Of a stretch of 64,000 bases of DNA, positions 55,256 to 63,627 are shown in pieces. The stretch comes from Anoxybacteroides voinovskiense. Its GTDB lineage: Bacteria; Bacillota; Bacilli; Bacillales; Anoxybacillaceae. Within the stretch, counting starts at the first letter, position 1. Each line of letters begins with the position of its first letter. The stretch covers positions 1-64,000 of the forward strand of contig NZ_JACIDE010000001.1 in the NCBI RefSeq assembly GCF_014196205.1. Reading direction: 5' to 3'. Under the pieces are notes generated by a model. It ran no database searches and was not told where the DNA came from. It worked only from the letters and a program-made list of their open reading frames with translations. The position numbers and the translations under genes are program-made.

Positions 55256-56009
55256 GCTCGTCACTATTCCTTTCAATCTTATACCCAGTAAAAATCGACG
55301 ACATCGTTCCGTTTCGTTGCAAATAATCTTCGCGAAATGCCATATAAACATGAACAACGGTAAAAATCATAAACCCCCACGCCACAAGATGATGCCACGA
55401 GCGAACAGAAAAGCTATTCCCCCCAAACAAATAAGCAACCCACATAAACATTTTTCCATAAATCGATTCCGGCTGCGGCTCAAACAATAAATAGTAGCCT
55501 GTTAACATCATAATAATGGAGCCCATTCCAATAAAAATCCAATAGCTTAATTGGGCGAGCGGATTATGACCGATATAGTGCTTCTTTTTATTTTTCATGA
55601 ATAAATAATATTTGATTGTTTCCAACGTCTCCTTCCAAAAGGAAAGGCGAAAAGGGTTGGATGTGGCGTGCTCGTTTCCTTTATATACCCAATACCAGCG
55701 TACGCCTAAGTTAATCGTAAAAATAAAGGCGACGAAAAAATGAATGTAACGAGCCCAGCCCATTAAATACGAATAGTACGCTTCTTCTTGAATTGCAGCC
55801 GACACAAATGGTCGACCGATAAATATACCGGTAATCATTAATAGAAAAATAGAGAGCGCGTTTATCCAATGGAAAATGCGAACAGGCAATTCCCAGACGT
55901 ATACTTTTACCACTCGATCGTTAATTGGAACGATTTTCGCCCGTTTCGTTTTTTTCCATACAATTTTCATTTTCTCATTTTCTATTTTCGGATTTGTTGG
56001 GATCGACAT
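55245..56009 (-). CDS. Hydrogenase b-type cytochrome subunit
   Basis: 254 residues with four membrane helices, HyaC/HupC/HydC type. Heme-ligand histidines lie in PVRIFHWINALSIFLLMITG, ARYIHFFVAFIFTINL and RSWHHLVAWGFMIFTVVHVY. It anchors the hydrogenase to the outer membrane face and passes electrons from H2 to menaquinone. Eleven bases after the large-subunit gene. Confidence 0.94.
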   Translation of the reverse strand: MSIPTNPKIENEKMKIVWKKTKRAKIVPINDRVVKVYVWELPVRIFHWINALSIFLLMITGIFIGRPFVSAAIQEEAYYSYLMGWARYIHFFVAFIFTINLGVRWYWVYKGNEHATSNPFRLSFWKETLETIKYYLFMKNKKKHYIGHNPLAQLSYWIFIGMGSIIMMLTGYYLLFEPQPESIYGKMFMWVAYLFGGNSFSVRSWHHLVAWGFMIFTVVHVYMAFREDYLQRNGTMSSIFTGYKIERNSDEHDQ

Positions 56010-56020
56010 CGTGCATCCCC

Positions 56021-57742
56021 CTATCCAATGTAAATGTTCGTTGTTTGCTTAGAAACAACATCTGTGACATGCACGGCACATGCTAGGCACGGATCAAACG
56101 AATGAATGATTCGTAAAATTTCCAACGGTTTTTCTTTATCAAGCAACGGTGTTCCTTTTAAGGAAGCCTCATACGCCCCAAGTTGATTTTTATGATCGCG
56201 CGGAGACGCGTTCCACGTCGTTGGAACGACCGCTTGGTAATTTTTTGTTTTGCCGTTTTCAATTTCAATCCAATGCCCTAGCGATCCGCGAGGTGCTTCA
56301 AGCCAACCTACCCCTTTTGCATGCTTCGGCCATGTTTCCGGTTCCCACTTTGTCCGGTCGAACGTAATTTGATCACCGTTTTTAATATTTTTTAGTAGTG
56401 CGTCCATATCATCGCGCATCCATTGAGCGACAAGCACGGATTCCAATCCGCGTGCTACTGTTCTTCCTAATGCGGATTTCATCGCTTCCAACGGCCATTG
56501 CAATCGTTTTAATGCATCATTGATTAAATGAACAAATTCGTCCCGCTTTAGCGCATAGCCAACAAGCATGCGTGCAAGCGGCCCTGTTTCCATCGGCTGT
56601 TCTTTCCAGCGCGGAGATTTGAGCCAGCTATATTTTTCAGCGGTATTTAACGTTTTAAATGGCGGTTTTGGTCCTGTGTAATGAAGTGACGTTTCTCCTT
56701 CCCACGGGTGTTTTCCGTTTCCTTTTTCTTTCCCATCATACGTATACCATGAATGGTCAATAAACTCTTTTATTTGTTCTTCGTCTTTTAAATCAACATC
56801 GAGTACGTCGTGCAAGTTTCCGTTCAAAATCACTCCACGCGGAAACCGGTAAAGAGAAATGTCACGAATATCACCTGTCGAAAAGTCGCCATAACATAAA
56901 TAGTTGTTTAATCCACCGCCATATGTCCAATCTTTATAGTACGAGCCGATGGCAAATAAGTCTGGGATATATACTTGGTTTACAAATTCAAGCGCCCCAT
57001 CAATAATTTGCGATACATGCATCAATCGTTCTGCATGAATGGCATTGTCGCTATTAATATCAATCGGGGTAGCCATTCCTCCGACAACGTAGTGAGGGTG
57101 CGGGTTTTTACCGCCGAAAATCGTATGAATTTTGACGATTTCTTTTTGCCAATCGAGCGCTTCTAAATAATGCGCAACCGCTAGTAAATTCACTTCCGGC
57201 GGCAATTTGTATGCTTTATGCCCCCAATAGCCGTTCGCGAAAATACCGAGCTGACCGCTTTCCGCTACTTTTTGAATTTTCGTTTGGATGTCTTTAAAAT
57301 ACCCTGGCGACGATTTTGGCCAGCGAGAAATCGACTGCGCAATTCGGCTCGTTTCGTTTGGGTCGGCTTTTAATGCACTTAATACATCGACCCAATCGAA
57401 GGCGTGTAAATGGTAAAAATGAACGATATGGTCATGTAGAAAAACAGCAGCGTTCATAATATCGCGAATGAGATGGGCATTTTTTGGAATTTTAATATCA
57501 AGCGCATCTTCGACCGCACGAATCGCTGCTAATGCATGGGTAGTAGTACAAACACCGCAAATGCGTTGGACATATGCCCATACATCACGAGGGTCACGAT
57601 CGCGAACAATTAGTTCAATTCCCCGGACAGCTGTTCCTGAACTAAAGGCATCTTGAATGATGCCACTTTCATTTACATCTACTTCAATGCGCAAATGCCC
57701 CTCAATTCTTGTGACCGGGTCAACTACAATCCGCTCTGCCAT
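56021..57742 (-). CDS. [NiFe]-hydrogenase large subunit
   Basis: 573 residues. Both nickel-binding cysteine pairs are present: L1 RICGVCTTTHA near 60 and L2 DPCLACAVH near the end. The tail after the motif His (VTDVVSKQTTNIYIG) is the peptide expected to be removed by the protease encoded in the operon. Group 1 membrane-bound uptake enzyme. ATG 57740-57742 with GGAGGA; an in-frame GTG two codons earlier overlaps the small-subunit stop. Confidence 0.97.
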   Translation of the reverse strand: MAERIVVDPVTRIEGHLRIEVDVNESGIIQDAFSSGTAVRGIELIVRDRDPRDVWAYVQRICGVCTTTHALAAIRAVEDALDIKIPKNAHLIRDIMNAAVFLHDHIVHFYHLHAFDWVDVLSALKADPNETSRIAQSISRWPKSSPGYFKDIQTKIQKVAESGQLGIFANGYWGHKAYKLPPEVNLLAVAHYLEALDWQKEIVKIHTIFGGKNPHPHYVVGGMATPIDINSDNAIHAERLMHVSQIIDGALEFVNQVYIPDLFAIGSYYKDWTYGGGLNNYLCYGDFSTGDIRDISLYRFPRGVILNGNLHDVLDVDLKDEEQIKEFIDHSWYTYDGKEKGNGKHPWEGETSLHYTGPKPPFKTLNTAEKYSWLKSPRWKEQPMETGPLARMLVGYALKRDEFVHLINDALKRLQWPLEAMKSALGRTVARGLESVLVAQWMRDDMDALLKNIKNGDQITFDRTKWEPETWPKHAKGVGWLEAPRGSLGHWIEIENGKTKNYQAVVPTTWNASPRDHKNQLGAYEASLKGTPLLDKEKPLEILRIIHSFDPCLACAVHVTDVVSKQTTNIYIG

Positions 57743-57744
57743 GT

Positions 57745-58809
57745 TCACTCCTCCTCCTCGTGCGCTTTCTTTTTAAGCGCAGTAATGGCAGCATGGGCAG
57801 CTACTCCTGCCGCGGTGACACCAACCGCAACTGCGCCGATCGTTTCTGGATTAATCGTCGTTTGTGATGCAGGAATTTTCGCGCGACGGACATAAAACGG
57901 ACCGTTATCCCAAAATCCTTTTTCCGAACAACCGATGCACGGATTTCCTGACTGAATCGGATAACTCACTCCACCGTTCCATCGCATTTCTGCACAAGCG
58001 TTGTATGTCGTCGGCCCTTTACAGCCTACTTTGTATAAGCAATATCCTTGCCTTGCTCCTTCGTCATCAAACGATTCGGCGAACAGTCCTGCGTCGAAAT
58101 AGGCACGACGGTTGCATTTATCGTGAATGCGATGACGATAAAACGCTTTTGGTCTGCCAAGATGGTCTAGTTCTGGAATCGTACCAAATGTGATGATGTG
58201 GGCAATGACTCCTGTCATCACTTCTGCAATCGGCGGACAGCCTGGCACTAGTATCACGGGCTTGTCGTTAACAAAATGCGTAATCGGTTTGGCGTTTGTT
58301 GGGTTCGGGTATGCTGCAGGAATTCCTCCCCACGACGAACAGCTGCCGTATGCGATAATTGCTTTAGCCCCTTTTGCTGCTTCAATAAACGTCTCTCGTG
58401 CGGAAGTACCGCCAACCGTTAAAAAGGCATCATCTGTCGGCAAACTTCCTTCTACTGCCAATATGTACTCTCCTCTATAGTTCTCCATCACGTGCTTTCT
58501 TGCTTCTTCGATTTGGTATCCTGACGCAGCCGATAGCGCTTCTGTATATTCGAGTGAAATCATTTGAAAAAGCACGCTTTCTACTTTTGGATGCGTTGAG
58601 CGAATGAACGACTCTGAGCAACCAGTACAGTCTTGAAATTGTAACCAAATGACTGGAACGCGTGGGCTTTTTTCCATCGCCGCTACTACTTTATTTGTTT
58701 CGGCGAAATCTAACCCGATCGTTGCCGCTAATGCGGTACACATTTTTAAAAAGTCGCGTCTTGTTAATCCGTAGTCTAGGACCGTTTCGAAAATCGTCTT
58801 TCGCTCCAT
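57745..58809 (-). CDS. [NiFe]-hydrogenase small subunit, Tat-exported
   Basis: 354 residues. Twin-arginine signal TRRDFLK (16-22). Proximal cluster cysteines in DCTGCSES (Cys61, Cys64), YGSCSSWGG and VPGCPP; medial and distal clusters in IHDKCNRR, YCLYKVGCKG, NACAEMRW and PCIGCSEKGFWD. A C-terminal hydrophobic helix and EEE tail anchor it. Gly replaces both supernumerary cysteines known from oxygen-tolerant enzymes (CTCC motif and the later one). First gene of the operon; GGAGGAG ribosome site. Confidence 0.97.
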   Translation of the reverse strand: MERKTIFETVLDYGLTRRDFLKMCTALAATIGLDFAETNKVVAAMEKSPRVPVIWLQFQDCTGCSESFIRSTHPKVESVLFQMISLEYTEALSAASGYQIEEARKHVMENYRGEYILAVEGSLPTDDAFLTVGGTSARETFIEAAKGAKAIIAYGSCSSWGGIPAAYPNPTNAKPITHFVNDKPVILVPGCPPIAEVMTGVIAHIITFGTIPELDHLGRPKAFYRHRIHDKCNRRAYFDAGLFAESFDDEGARQGYCLYKVGCKGPTTYNACAEMRWNGGVSYPIQSGNPCIGCSEKGFWDNGPFYVRRAKIPASQTTINPETIGAVAVGVTAAGVAAHAAITALKKKAHEEEE

Positions 58810-58919
58810 GCTACTCCTCCCCTTCCACATGATAACGTTTACAATAAAATAACACATATTTTCCCTTTTTGTTCTTTTTTATGGAAAATGTCATAATTTT
58901 TTCTTAACTATATTAACAC

Positions 58920-58935
58920 TGTGTAAATAGTGATA
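58920..58935. promoter_or_regulatory. Possible Crp/Fnr-type site upstream of the hydrogenase operon
   Basis: TGTGTAAATAGTGATA, a degenerate match to TGTGA-N6-TCACA, about 110 bases upstream of the small-subunit start. Only weak -10-like sequences lie downstream. Suggestive only. Confidence 0.3.
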
Positions 58936-58940
58936 AAGTA

Positions 58941-58966
58941 AAAAGAACTCATTCCTGAGTTCTTTT
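58941..58966 (-). terminator. Terminator of the metalloprotease gene
   Basis: AAAAGAACTCA / TGAGTTCTTTT, perfect 11-bp stem, TTCC loop, T run on the minus strand; isolates the hydrogenase operon from upstream transcription. Confidence 0.9.
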
Positions 58967-59650
58967 CGTCAACTGTTGTATAAATTCATACGTTTTCGGG
59001 GCTTTTTCTTTTAAATAGGTGCGTGTTTCGTCGGTATCGTAGTAATACGCAAACGCTTCCGCAAAATATTCTTCTGGATAGTCGAGAAAATAGTAATTAT
59101 GAGGGAACAGTTTGTTTGCTTCCTCGCGCCAAATAGTTAAAAAGGACGTGGTTGTATGAATATGATGAAAAATAAGATAGTCGATCGAATGGGCAAGTTC
59201 GTGCAGCTCTAAGTTGACCGAGCCGTGCCCTTTTCCTTTTTCACTATGGCCGATTTTTACTAAAACGAGATGCGAACCGCCAATTCCTGGAACGTCATCC
59301 CATGTTTTAACCATATATCCCCGTGGGGTTTTGCCGCGCAAATACCGAACAGACGGTTCGTCGGTTAACTTTCCAGTAAATAGTTTTATATAAATTTGTT
59401 GCTCGGCTACTTTTTTTAATAATGGAGGATCAATATGCGCTAACGTTTGAACGATTTTTTTTACTTCCGCATGGTCAAAAGCGGTATCTGGTACAATGAT
59501 GATTTGTTGCAATGTTTGCTTTGATGGAAGATTTTCCAATGAAAGCGAACTCGCCCCTAGCAAACTACCATGCGTATTTGGATACGGCGAAAACGAAAGA
59601 AGCGGAACAATCACTACAACAAATCCGATACAAATGAGCCATCGTTTCAC
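58949..59650 (-). CDS. Secreted ATLF-domain metalloprotease, Pro-Pro endopeptidase-like
   Basis: 233 residues. N-terminal export signal (RWLICIGFVVVIVPLLSF), then a compact domain with zinc motif LELHELAHSID and the downstream glutamate region YPEEYFAEAFAYYY, the arrangement of anthrax-lethal-factor-like (ATLF) enzymes. Small secreted members are Pro-Pro endopeptidases (PPEPs), which cut surface adhesins between prolines. The substrate here is not visible nearby. GTG at 59648-59650, eight bases after AAAGGTGG, is preferred over a GTG inside that site. Confidence 0.82.
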   Translation of the reverse strand: MKRWLICIGFVVVIVPLLSFSPYPNTHGSLLGASSLSLENLPSKQTLQQIIIVPDTAFDHAEVKKIVQTLAHIDPPLLKKVAEQQIYIKLFTGKLTDEPSVRYLRGKTPRGYMVKTWDDVPGIGGSHLVLVKIGHSEKGKGHGSVNLELHELAHSIDYLIFHHIHTTTSFLTIWREEANKLFPHNYYFLDYPEEYFAEAFAYYYDTDETRTYLKEKAPKTYEFIQQLTKRTQE

Positions 59651-59738
59651 GGCGTTTCCCACCTTTATGCATGCGCTAGCAACCTATGAATCTCGTTTTT
59701 ACTATAGCACACGCAAAAAAGGAGGGAAATGCGTAAAT

Positions 59739-60902
59739 TTAGGAAAAGAGCCCGCTTCTTTTTATGTTTTGAATCGCTTGTTTGAGTATTTTTTCGTCTT
59801 GAACGAGCGCCATGCGGACAAATCCTTCTCCGTTTCGTCCGAACGCTTCCCCTGGCGTGACGACAACGTTCGCTTTGTCCATTAACGCATATGTAAATGA
59901 AAGCGATGTCCATCCTTTTGGAATTTCTGCCCATACAAACATGCTTGCTTTTGGACGCTCAACGTTCCAGCCGATTTCCGCCAAGCCGTCAATAAGCAAA
60001 TTGCGGCGCGCTTCGTAAATTCGGCGGCTTTCTTCGCAAAAAGCTGCGCCTTTTGTTAATGCTTGAATCGCCGCTTTCTGAACAGGCAAAAACACCCCGT
60101 AATCTAAGTTCGATTTAAATTTAGCGAGGATGCGAATAATGTCCGCGTTTCCGCAAGCATACCCGATGCGGCAGCCTGCCATGTTATAGCTTTTCGACAA
60201 TGAATTGATTTCAACCCCTACCGTTTTCGCTTCCGGTATCGCTAAAAAGCTGATTGGTTTATGACAGTCGTAATACAGTTCGCTATACGCAAAGTCGGAC
60301 ACGACGAGGATGTCGTATCGTTTCGCAAACGCGACGACTTCGCGAAAAAATGATTCGGTTGCTAGTGCTGGCACCGGGTTTCCCGGAAAGTTAATGATCA
60401 TCATGACTGCTCGTTTCGCAACGTCTTCTGGAATGGCATGAAGGTCAGGAAGAAAGCCATTTTCTTTTCGTAACGGCATCAAATAAGCTTCCGCTTGCGC
60501 CATCGCAATTCCCGCTGCATATGCTGGATAACCTGGGTCTGGCACTAAAATAACGTCACCTGGATTCGCAAACGCCATCGGCAAATGAACGAGCCCGTCT
60601 TGCGACCCCATTAAACAAACGACTTCTTCGTCGGGATGAAGCGATACCCCATGCGACGTACGATAATAATAGGCAACTGCTTCATGAAACTCGCTCGTTC
60701 CAGCGATTGGATAACCGTACGTGTCCGGTTGGCTGGCGTAAAAAGCAAGTGTTTCACGAACAAACGATGGCGGCGGCAAATCTGGGCTGCCGATGCTTAA
60801 ATCAATCATTTCGTACCCTTCTGAAAGTTTCGACTTTTTATGCGCTGCTAATTCACTAAAGACGGAAGCGCCAAACGCTTCCATGCGCGCTGCTAGTTTC
60901 AT
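59739..60902 (-). CDS. Class I/II aminotransferase (LL-DAP aminotransferase-like)
   Basis: 387 residues, fold type I PLP enzyme. IDLSIGSPDLPPPSFVRETL, YGYPIAGTSEFHEAVA, MIINFPGNPVPA, SDFAYSELYYD and the PLP lysine in NSLSKSYNMAGCRIG. Often annotated as LL-diaminopimelate aminotransferase, but NFPGNPVPA-type members act on various amino acids, so the substrate is open. ATG 60900-60902 with GAGGG; a TTG two codons earlier is less likely. Confidence 0.88.
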   Translation of the reverse strand: MKLAARMEAFGASVFSELAAHKKSKLSEGYEMIDLSIGSPDLPPPSFVRETLAFYASQPDTYGYPIAGTSEFHEAVAYYYRTSHGVSLHPDEEVVCLMGSQDGLVHLPMAFANPGDVILVPDPGYPAYAAGIAMAQAEAYLMPLRKENGFLPDLHAIPEDVAKRAVMMIINFPGNPVPALATESFFREVVAFAKRYDILVVSDFAYSELYYDCHKPISFLAIPEAKTVGVEINSLSKSYNMAGCRIGYACGNADIIRILAKFKSNLDYGVFLPVQKAAIQALTKGAAFCEESRRIYEARRNLLIDGLAEIGWNVERPKASMFVWAEIPKGWTSLSFTYALMDKANVVVTPGEAFGRNGEGFVRMALVQDEKILKQAIQNIKRSGLFS

Positions 60903-61035
60903 TTCCAACCCTCTTTCTTTTTCTCGTTTTTTTAGTATATATTATGGATATAGGGGATACTCCCGTTCACATTTATATGATTAGTGTATCATATTTTCGC
61001 CGCTCAACAACATGATAGAAAGGCAGGGAGAAAAG

Positions 61036-61110
61036 ATGAATGCGATTTTTTTCGCTGCAAGTCTATTAACGGTTGTTTACTTTATTTATAGTTGTTTCGC
61101 CGAATCATAA
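61036..61110 (+). CDS. 24-residue membrane peptide
   Basis: MNAIFFAASLLTVVYFIYS, then CFAES: a single transmembrane helix with a short tail. GGGAG ribosome site seven bases before ATG and a perfect terminator directly after the stop, so it is likely a real tiny gene. Function unknown. Confidence 0.5.
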   Translation: MNAIFFAASLLTVVYFIYSCFAES

Positions 61111-61138
61111 AAACTCGCAGGCTGGCTGCGAGTTTTTA
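61111..61138. terminator. Bidirectional terminator of two tiny genes
   Basis: AAACTCGCAG / CTGCGAGTTT, perfect ten-pair stem, GCTGG loop, T tract on both sides. It overlaps the stop codon of the YuzL-like gene. Confidence 0.9.
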
Positions 61139-61261
61139 CTGTTTTGTTTTTTTACGGGCGGAATCAAGCGCATATCCCGTTTCCGTTTCGGTCGTCCCTT
61201 GCCCTTTAACGTTTGGCGCACTTAAGCCCGTTTTGGATGGGTCTTTTTTTCGATTGGACAT
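61136..61261 (-). CDS. YuzL-like small protein
   Basis: 41 residues, MSNRKKDPSKTGLSAPNV then KGQGTTETETGYALDS and a basic end RKKTKQ. The GLSAPxVxGQGTT core is that of YuzL-like Bacillus proteins, probably made in the forespore. Excellent ribosome site GGAGGTGA. Confidence 0.75.
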   Translation of the reverse strand: MSNRKKDPSKTGLSAPNVKGQGTTETETGYALDSARKKTKQ

Positions 61262-61303
61262 CGCCGTCACCTCCGTGCTTAACGTTCCCATTCCTTCCTC
61301 TTT

Positions 61304-62086
61304 CTATTCGTTTGCTACTTCAATCGTCGCAAAATGAAATTTCGCTGTTTTGCGAACGTAGACGGAAAAGCCAAATGCATGAAAGCGCGTGCTTTGCCAA
61401 TGATCTTTTAATACGATGCGCTTTCGTGCAACCCGCTTTGCTTCGCGAATCACTTCCTCCGTCAACTCGGTGTAAAGCGCAAACGATTTGACGCCTTGAA
61501 TGCCGTCCGATTCGACAATCGCTTGTTCAAACATCGGGTCAAAATAGACGACATCAAACGAGTGATCTGGAAGAGAAGATAAAAAAGTACGGTGATCGGC
61601 AAAAACGACTTGGATGCGCCGCATCGCCTCGTTCATGGCAAGAATCCCCGAATCCCACTGCCGCAGTCCTTGTTCGACTAAATACGCGATATAGCGATTT
61701 CCTTCTAGCCCGACGATGTTGCCGCTTTTGCCGACAACCGTGCTTGCGACAATGCTATCGGCGGCAAGTCCGAGCGTACAGTCTAACAACGACATTCCTT
61801 CTTGTAATTTGGTCGCTTCTAAAAACGGATCCGACTCGCCGCGCAATATTCGTTTGACGCGAAACGTGGCGGAGTTTGGGTGAAAGAAAAACGATGGCGA
61901 CCGATCGAGCGGATACATTTCGAGCCTGTTTTTACCGACAACAATAACATCGTCTGCGTATTGCGTTTGAATCGCTTCGACCGACATTTTCTGCCGCGGC
62001 ACGTACGGAACGGTCAACTCGGCGGCAATTTGTTTTGCTTTTTGAATCATTACGTTGTCCGTTCTTCCTGCTGTCGTGACAATCAT
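61304..62086 (-). CDS. ypiP: Class I SAM-dependent methyltransferase (YpiP-like)
   Basis: 260 residues. SAM site LLDCTLGLAADSIVAS near 100, GLEGNRYIAYLVEQG and motif DVVYFDPMFEQ, in the style of RsmJ-like rRNA m2G methylases. An N-terminal 80-residue domain starts MIVTTAGRTD. Matches B. subtilis YpiP in layout. Its substrate is not established. Confidence 0.85.
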   Translation of the reverse strand: MIVTTAGRTDNVMIQKAKQIAAELTVPYVPRQKMSVEAIQTQYADDVIVVGKNRLEMYPLDRSPSFFFHPNSATFRVKRILRGESDPFLEATKLQEGMSLLDCTLGLAADSIVASTVVGKSGNIVGLEGNRYIAYLVEQGLRQWDSGILAMNEAMRRIQVVFADHRTFLSSLPDHSFDVVYFDPMFEQAIVESDGIQGVKSFALYTELTEEVIREAKRVARKRIVLKDHWQSTRFHAFGFSVYVRKTAKFHFATIEVANE

Positions 62087-62103
62087 GTTTTCCTCCGTGA
62101 AAA

Positions 62104-62126
62104 AAGGATGCCTTTACGACATCCTT
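62104..62126 (-). terminator. Terminator of brxA
   Basis: AAGGATG / CATCCTT, then TTTTTTC on the minus strand. Confidence 0.85.
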
Positions 62127-62559
62127 ATGAACAATGCGCTTCGAATGCGTTCATAATGTTTGCCATTACCGCTTCCATCGAATTTCCTTCGATTTCATGG
62201 CGCGGAATAAAATGAACGACTTCTTTTCCTTTTAATAAAGCCATTGACGGCGAAGACGGTTCGATGCCAACAAAATACTCGCGCATTTTTGCCGTCGCCT
62301 CCCGGTCTTGTCCGGCAAAGACGGTCACTAAATGATCTGGTTTTTTCTCGCTCTGAAAAATCGCTTGTGTGGCCGCAGGTCGCGCCAATCCGGCCGCGCA
62401 GCCGCAGACCGAATTAATGAAAACAAACGTTGTTCCTTGGACGCTTTCCATAAACGATTCGACTTCTTCGCTCGTTTTTAATTCTTGAAATCCAGCACGA
62501 ACAAGCTCGTCGCGCATCGGCTGCACGAGCTGGCGCATATATTCTTCATAAGCAGACAT
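62125..62559 (-). CDS. brxA: Bacilliredoxin BrxA (YphP)
   Basis: 144 residues, identical in length to B. subtilis YphP. Thioredoxin-like fold with the unusual CGC active site (INSVCGCAAGLARPA, Cys52 and Cys54). It removes bacillithiol from S-bacillithiolated proteins after oxidative stress. ATG 62557-62559 with TAGGAGGG; the frame extends 20 codons upstream without a ribosome site. Confidence 0.96.
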   Translation of the reverse strand: MSAYEEYMRQLVQPMRDELVRAGFQELKTSEEVESFMESVQGTTFVFINSVCGCAAGLARPAATQAIFQSEKKPDHLVTVFAGQDREATAKMREYFVGIEPSSPSMALLKGKEVVHFIPRHEIEGNSMEAVMANIMNAFEAHCS

Positions 62560-62628
62560 CCAAATCCCTCCTACAACACTCAGTGAAACAAGCATACTAT
62601 GCCAACGGGAAAAAATCAATACAAGGAA

Positions 62629-63012
62629 TCAACATAGCTTAATCGTAACAAACTGAAGCGTAATCGGGGCTCCTTTTGGAGGAACGTCTGTTGATTTTAA
62701 AAGGAGCATGCCTTCTTGAACTTCATACAATACTTTTGGCTGCAATACCCCGTTAATAAACAAATTAATAAATGACACATCGTTCGGGTTTAATATCCCG
62801 CGGTCACCGTATTCTTTTAACTCATCGTCGTTTGTATATACCGTTTTATATCCATCTGATATCGCATTATATTCGTACGTATCCGCCTGTAAAATACAAG
62901 AAGGGAATTGCATCGTTACACGAAGTTGGAGAGTAGAAGTCGTCTGAATCCAGTCGTATACTTTTGGCACGGCGATGATATGTTTTTCATACCGATACTT
63001 TTTTCTTCCCAT
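62629..63012 (-). CDS. DUF4183 family protein
   Basis: 127 residues. Tyr- and Lys-rich start ([11 protein letters not shown]), then the DUF4183 core [20 protein letters not shown] and LQFVTIKLC. Family members are linked to spore surface layers in Bacillus. ATG 63010-63012 five bases after AGGTGA. Divergent from a second DUF4183 gene. Confidence 0.8.
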   Translation of the reverse strand: MGRKKYRYEKHIIAVPKVYDWIQTTSTLQLRVTMQFPSCILQADTYEYNAISDGYKTVYTNDDELKEYGDRGILNPNDVSFINLFINGVLQPKVLYEVQEGMLLLKSTDVPPKGAPITLQFVTIKLC

Positions 63013-63209
63013 CTCAATCACCTAACTTCTCCGGATGAAGGCAAAAACTTTAACGACATCATATGCAAAACCGTACCGTAGTGTGCCATCATTTGAGCAA
63101 ATAGTCCTTTTTTCTTTATTTAGATAGTTGTCCATGTCGTTTTCCAAAAGAAATCGTATAATGCATTGACGTTATTCATATAAAACATCAAAGAAAGGTG
63201 AGAAATAAA

Positions 63210-63593
63210 ATGGCTCTTGAAATTATTAAACTGCTAGTGGATGTGACAACAACAACAGATGTTGTGCCTACTGTCACTCGTTTTTTCTATAAGACAACAG
63301 CCGTCGCTCTGCCAGGGTCTACATTAACGATTGACGCTGCGAGTTTTAAAGACGATAACGGAAATGCCGTTGCATCCCTTCCAGCTTTAACTTCTAACAA
63401 TAGCTACTATAACGTATATATTAACGGTGTTTTGCAAATGAAAGGGATTTCAACATATACCCCGGGCGGTGCAGGCGTCGGTAAACTGCAAATTCAAGTC
63501 CCCCCAGGAACGATCTCTATTCTAGTTAACACACCTATTATTTTAGAAGTTGTCCAATTCGCTCCGTCGTCCACAACCACTGTTACCACCTAA
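63210..63593 (+). CDS. DUF4183 family protein, second copy
   Basis: 127 residues. Thr-rich N-terminus (VDVTTTTDVVPTVTRFFYKT), core YYNVYINGVLQMKGISTYTP aligned with the INGVLQ core of the neighbour, and a Thr-rich tail SSTTTVTT. Probably a spore-surface or exosporium component. ATG 63210 with AAAGGTGAG. The two genes share a 197-bp divergent promoter region. Confidence 0.8.
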   Translation: MALEIIKLLVDVTTTTDVVPTVTRFFYKTTAVALPGSTLTIDAASFKDDNGNAVASLPALTSNNSYYNVYINGVLQMKGISTYTPGGAGVGKLQIQVPPGTISILVNTPIILEVVQFAPSSTTTVTT

Positions 63594-63600
63594 ACAAATA

Positions 63601-63620
63601 GCGCAGGATTTTTCCTGCGC
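63601..63620. terminator. Bidirectional terminator
   Basis: GCGCAGGA / TCCTGCGC-type stem flanked by AAAT and ATTT, between the convergent DUF4183 and HD-domain genes. Confidence 0.75.
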
Positions 63621-63627
63621 CATTTGC

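Noticed and set aside
57745-58809. Oxygen-tolerant (six-cysteine) hydrogenase assignment
   Set aside because: Both additional cysteines are glycine in this sequence.
59726-59782. 18-codon plus-strand frame with an AGGAGGG ribosome-like site
   Set aside because: It overlaps the end of the aminotransferase gene and encodes no recognisable peptide; probably coincidence.
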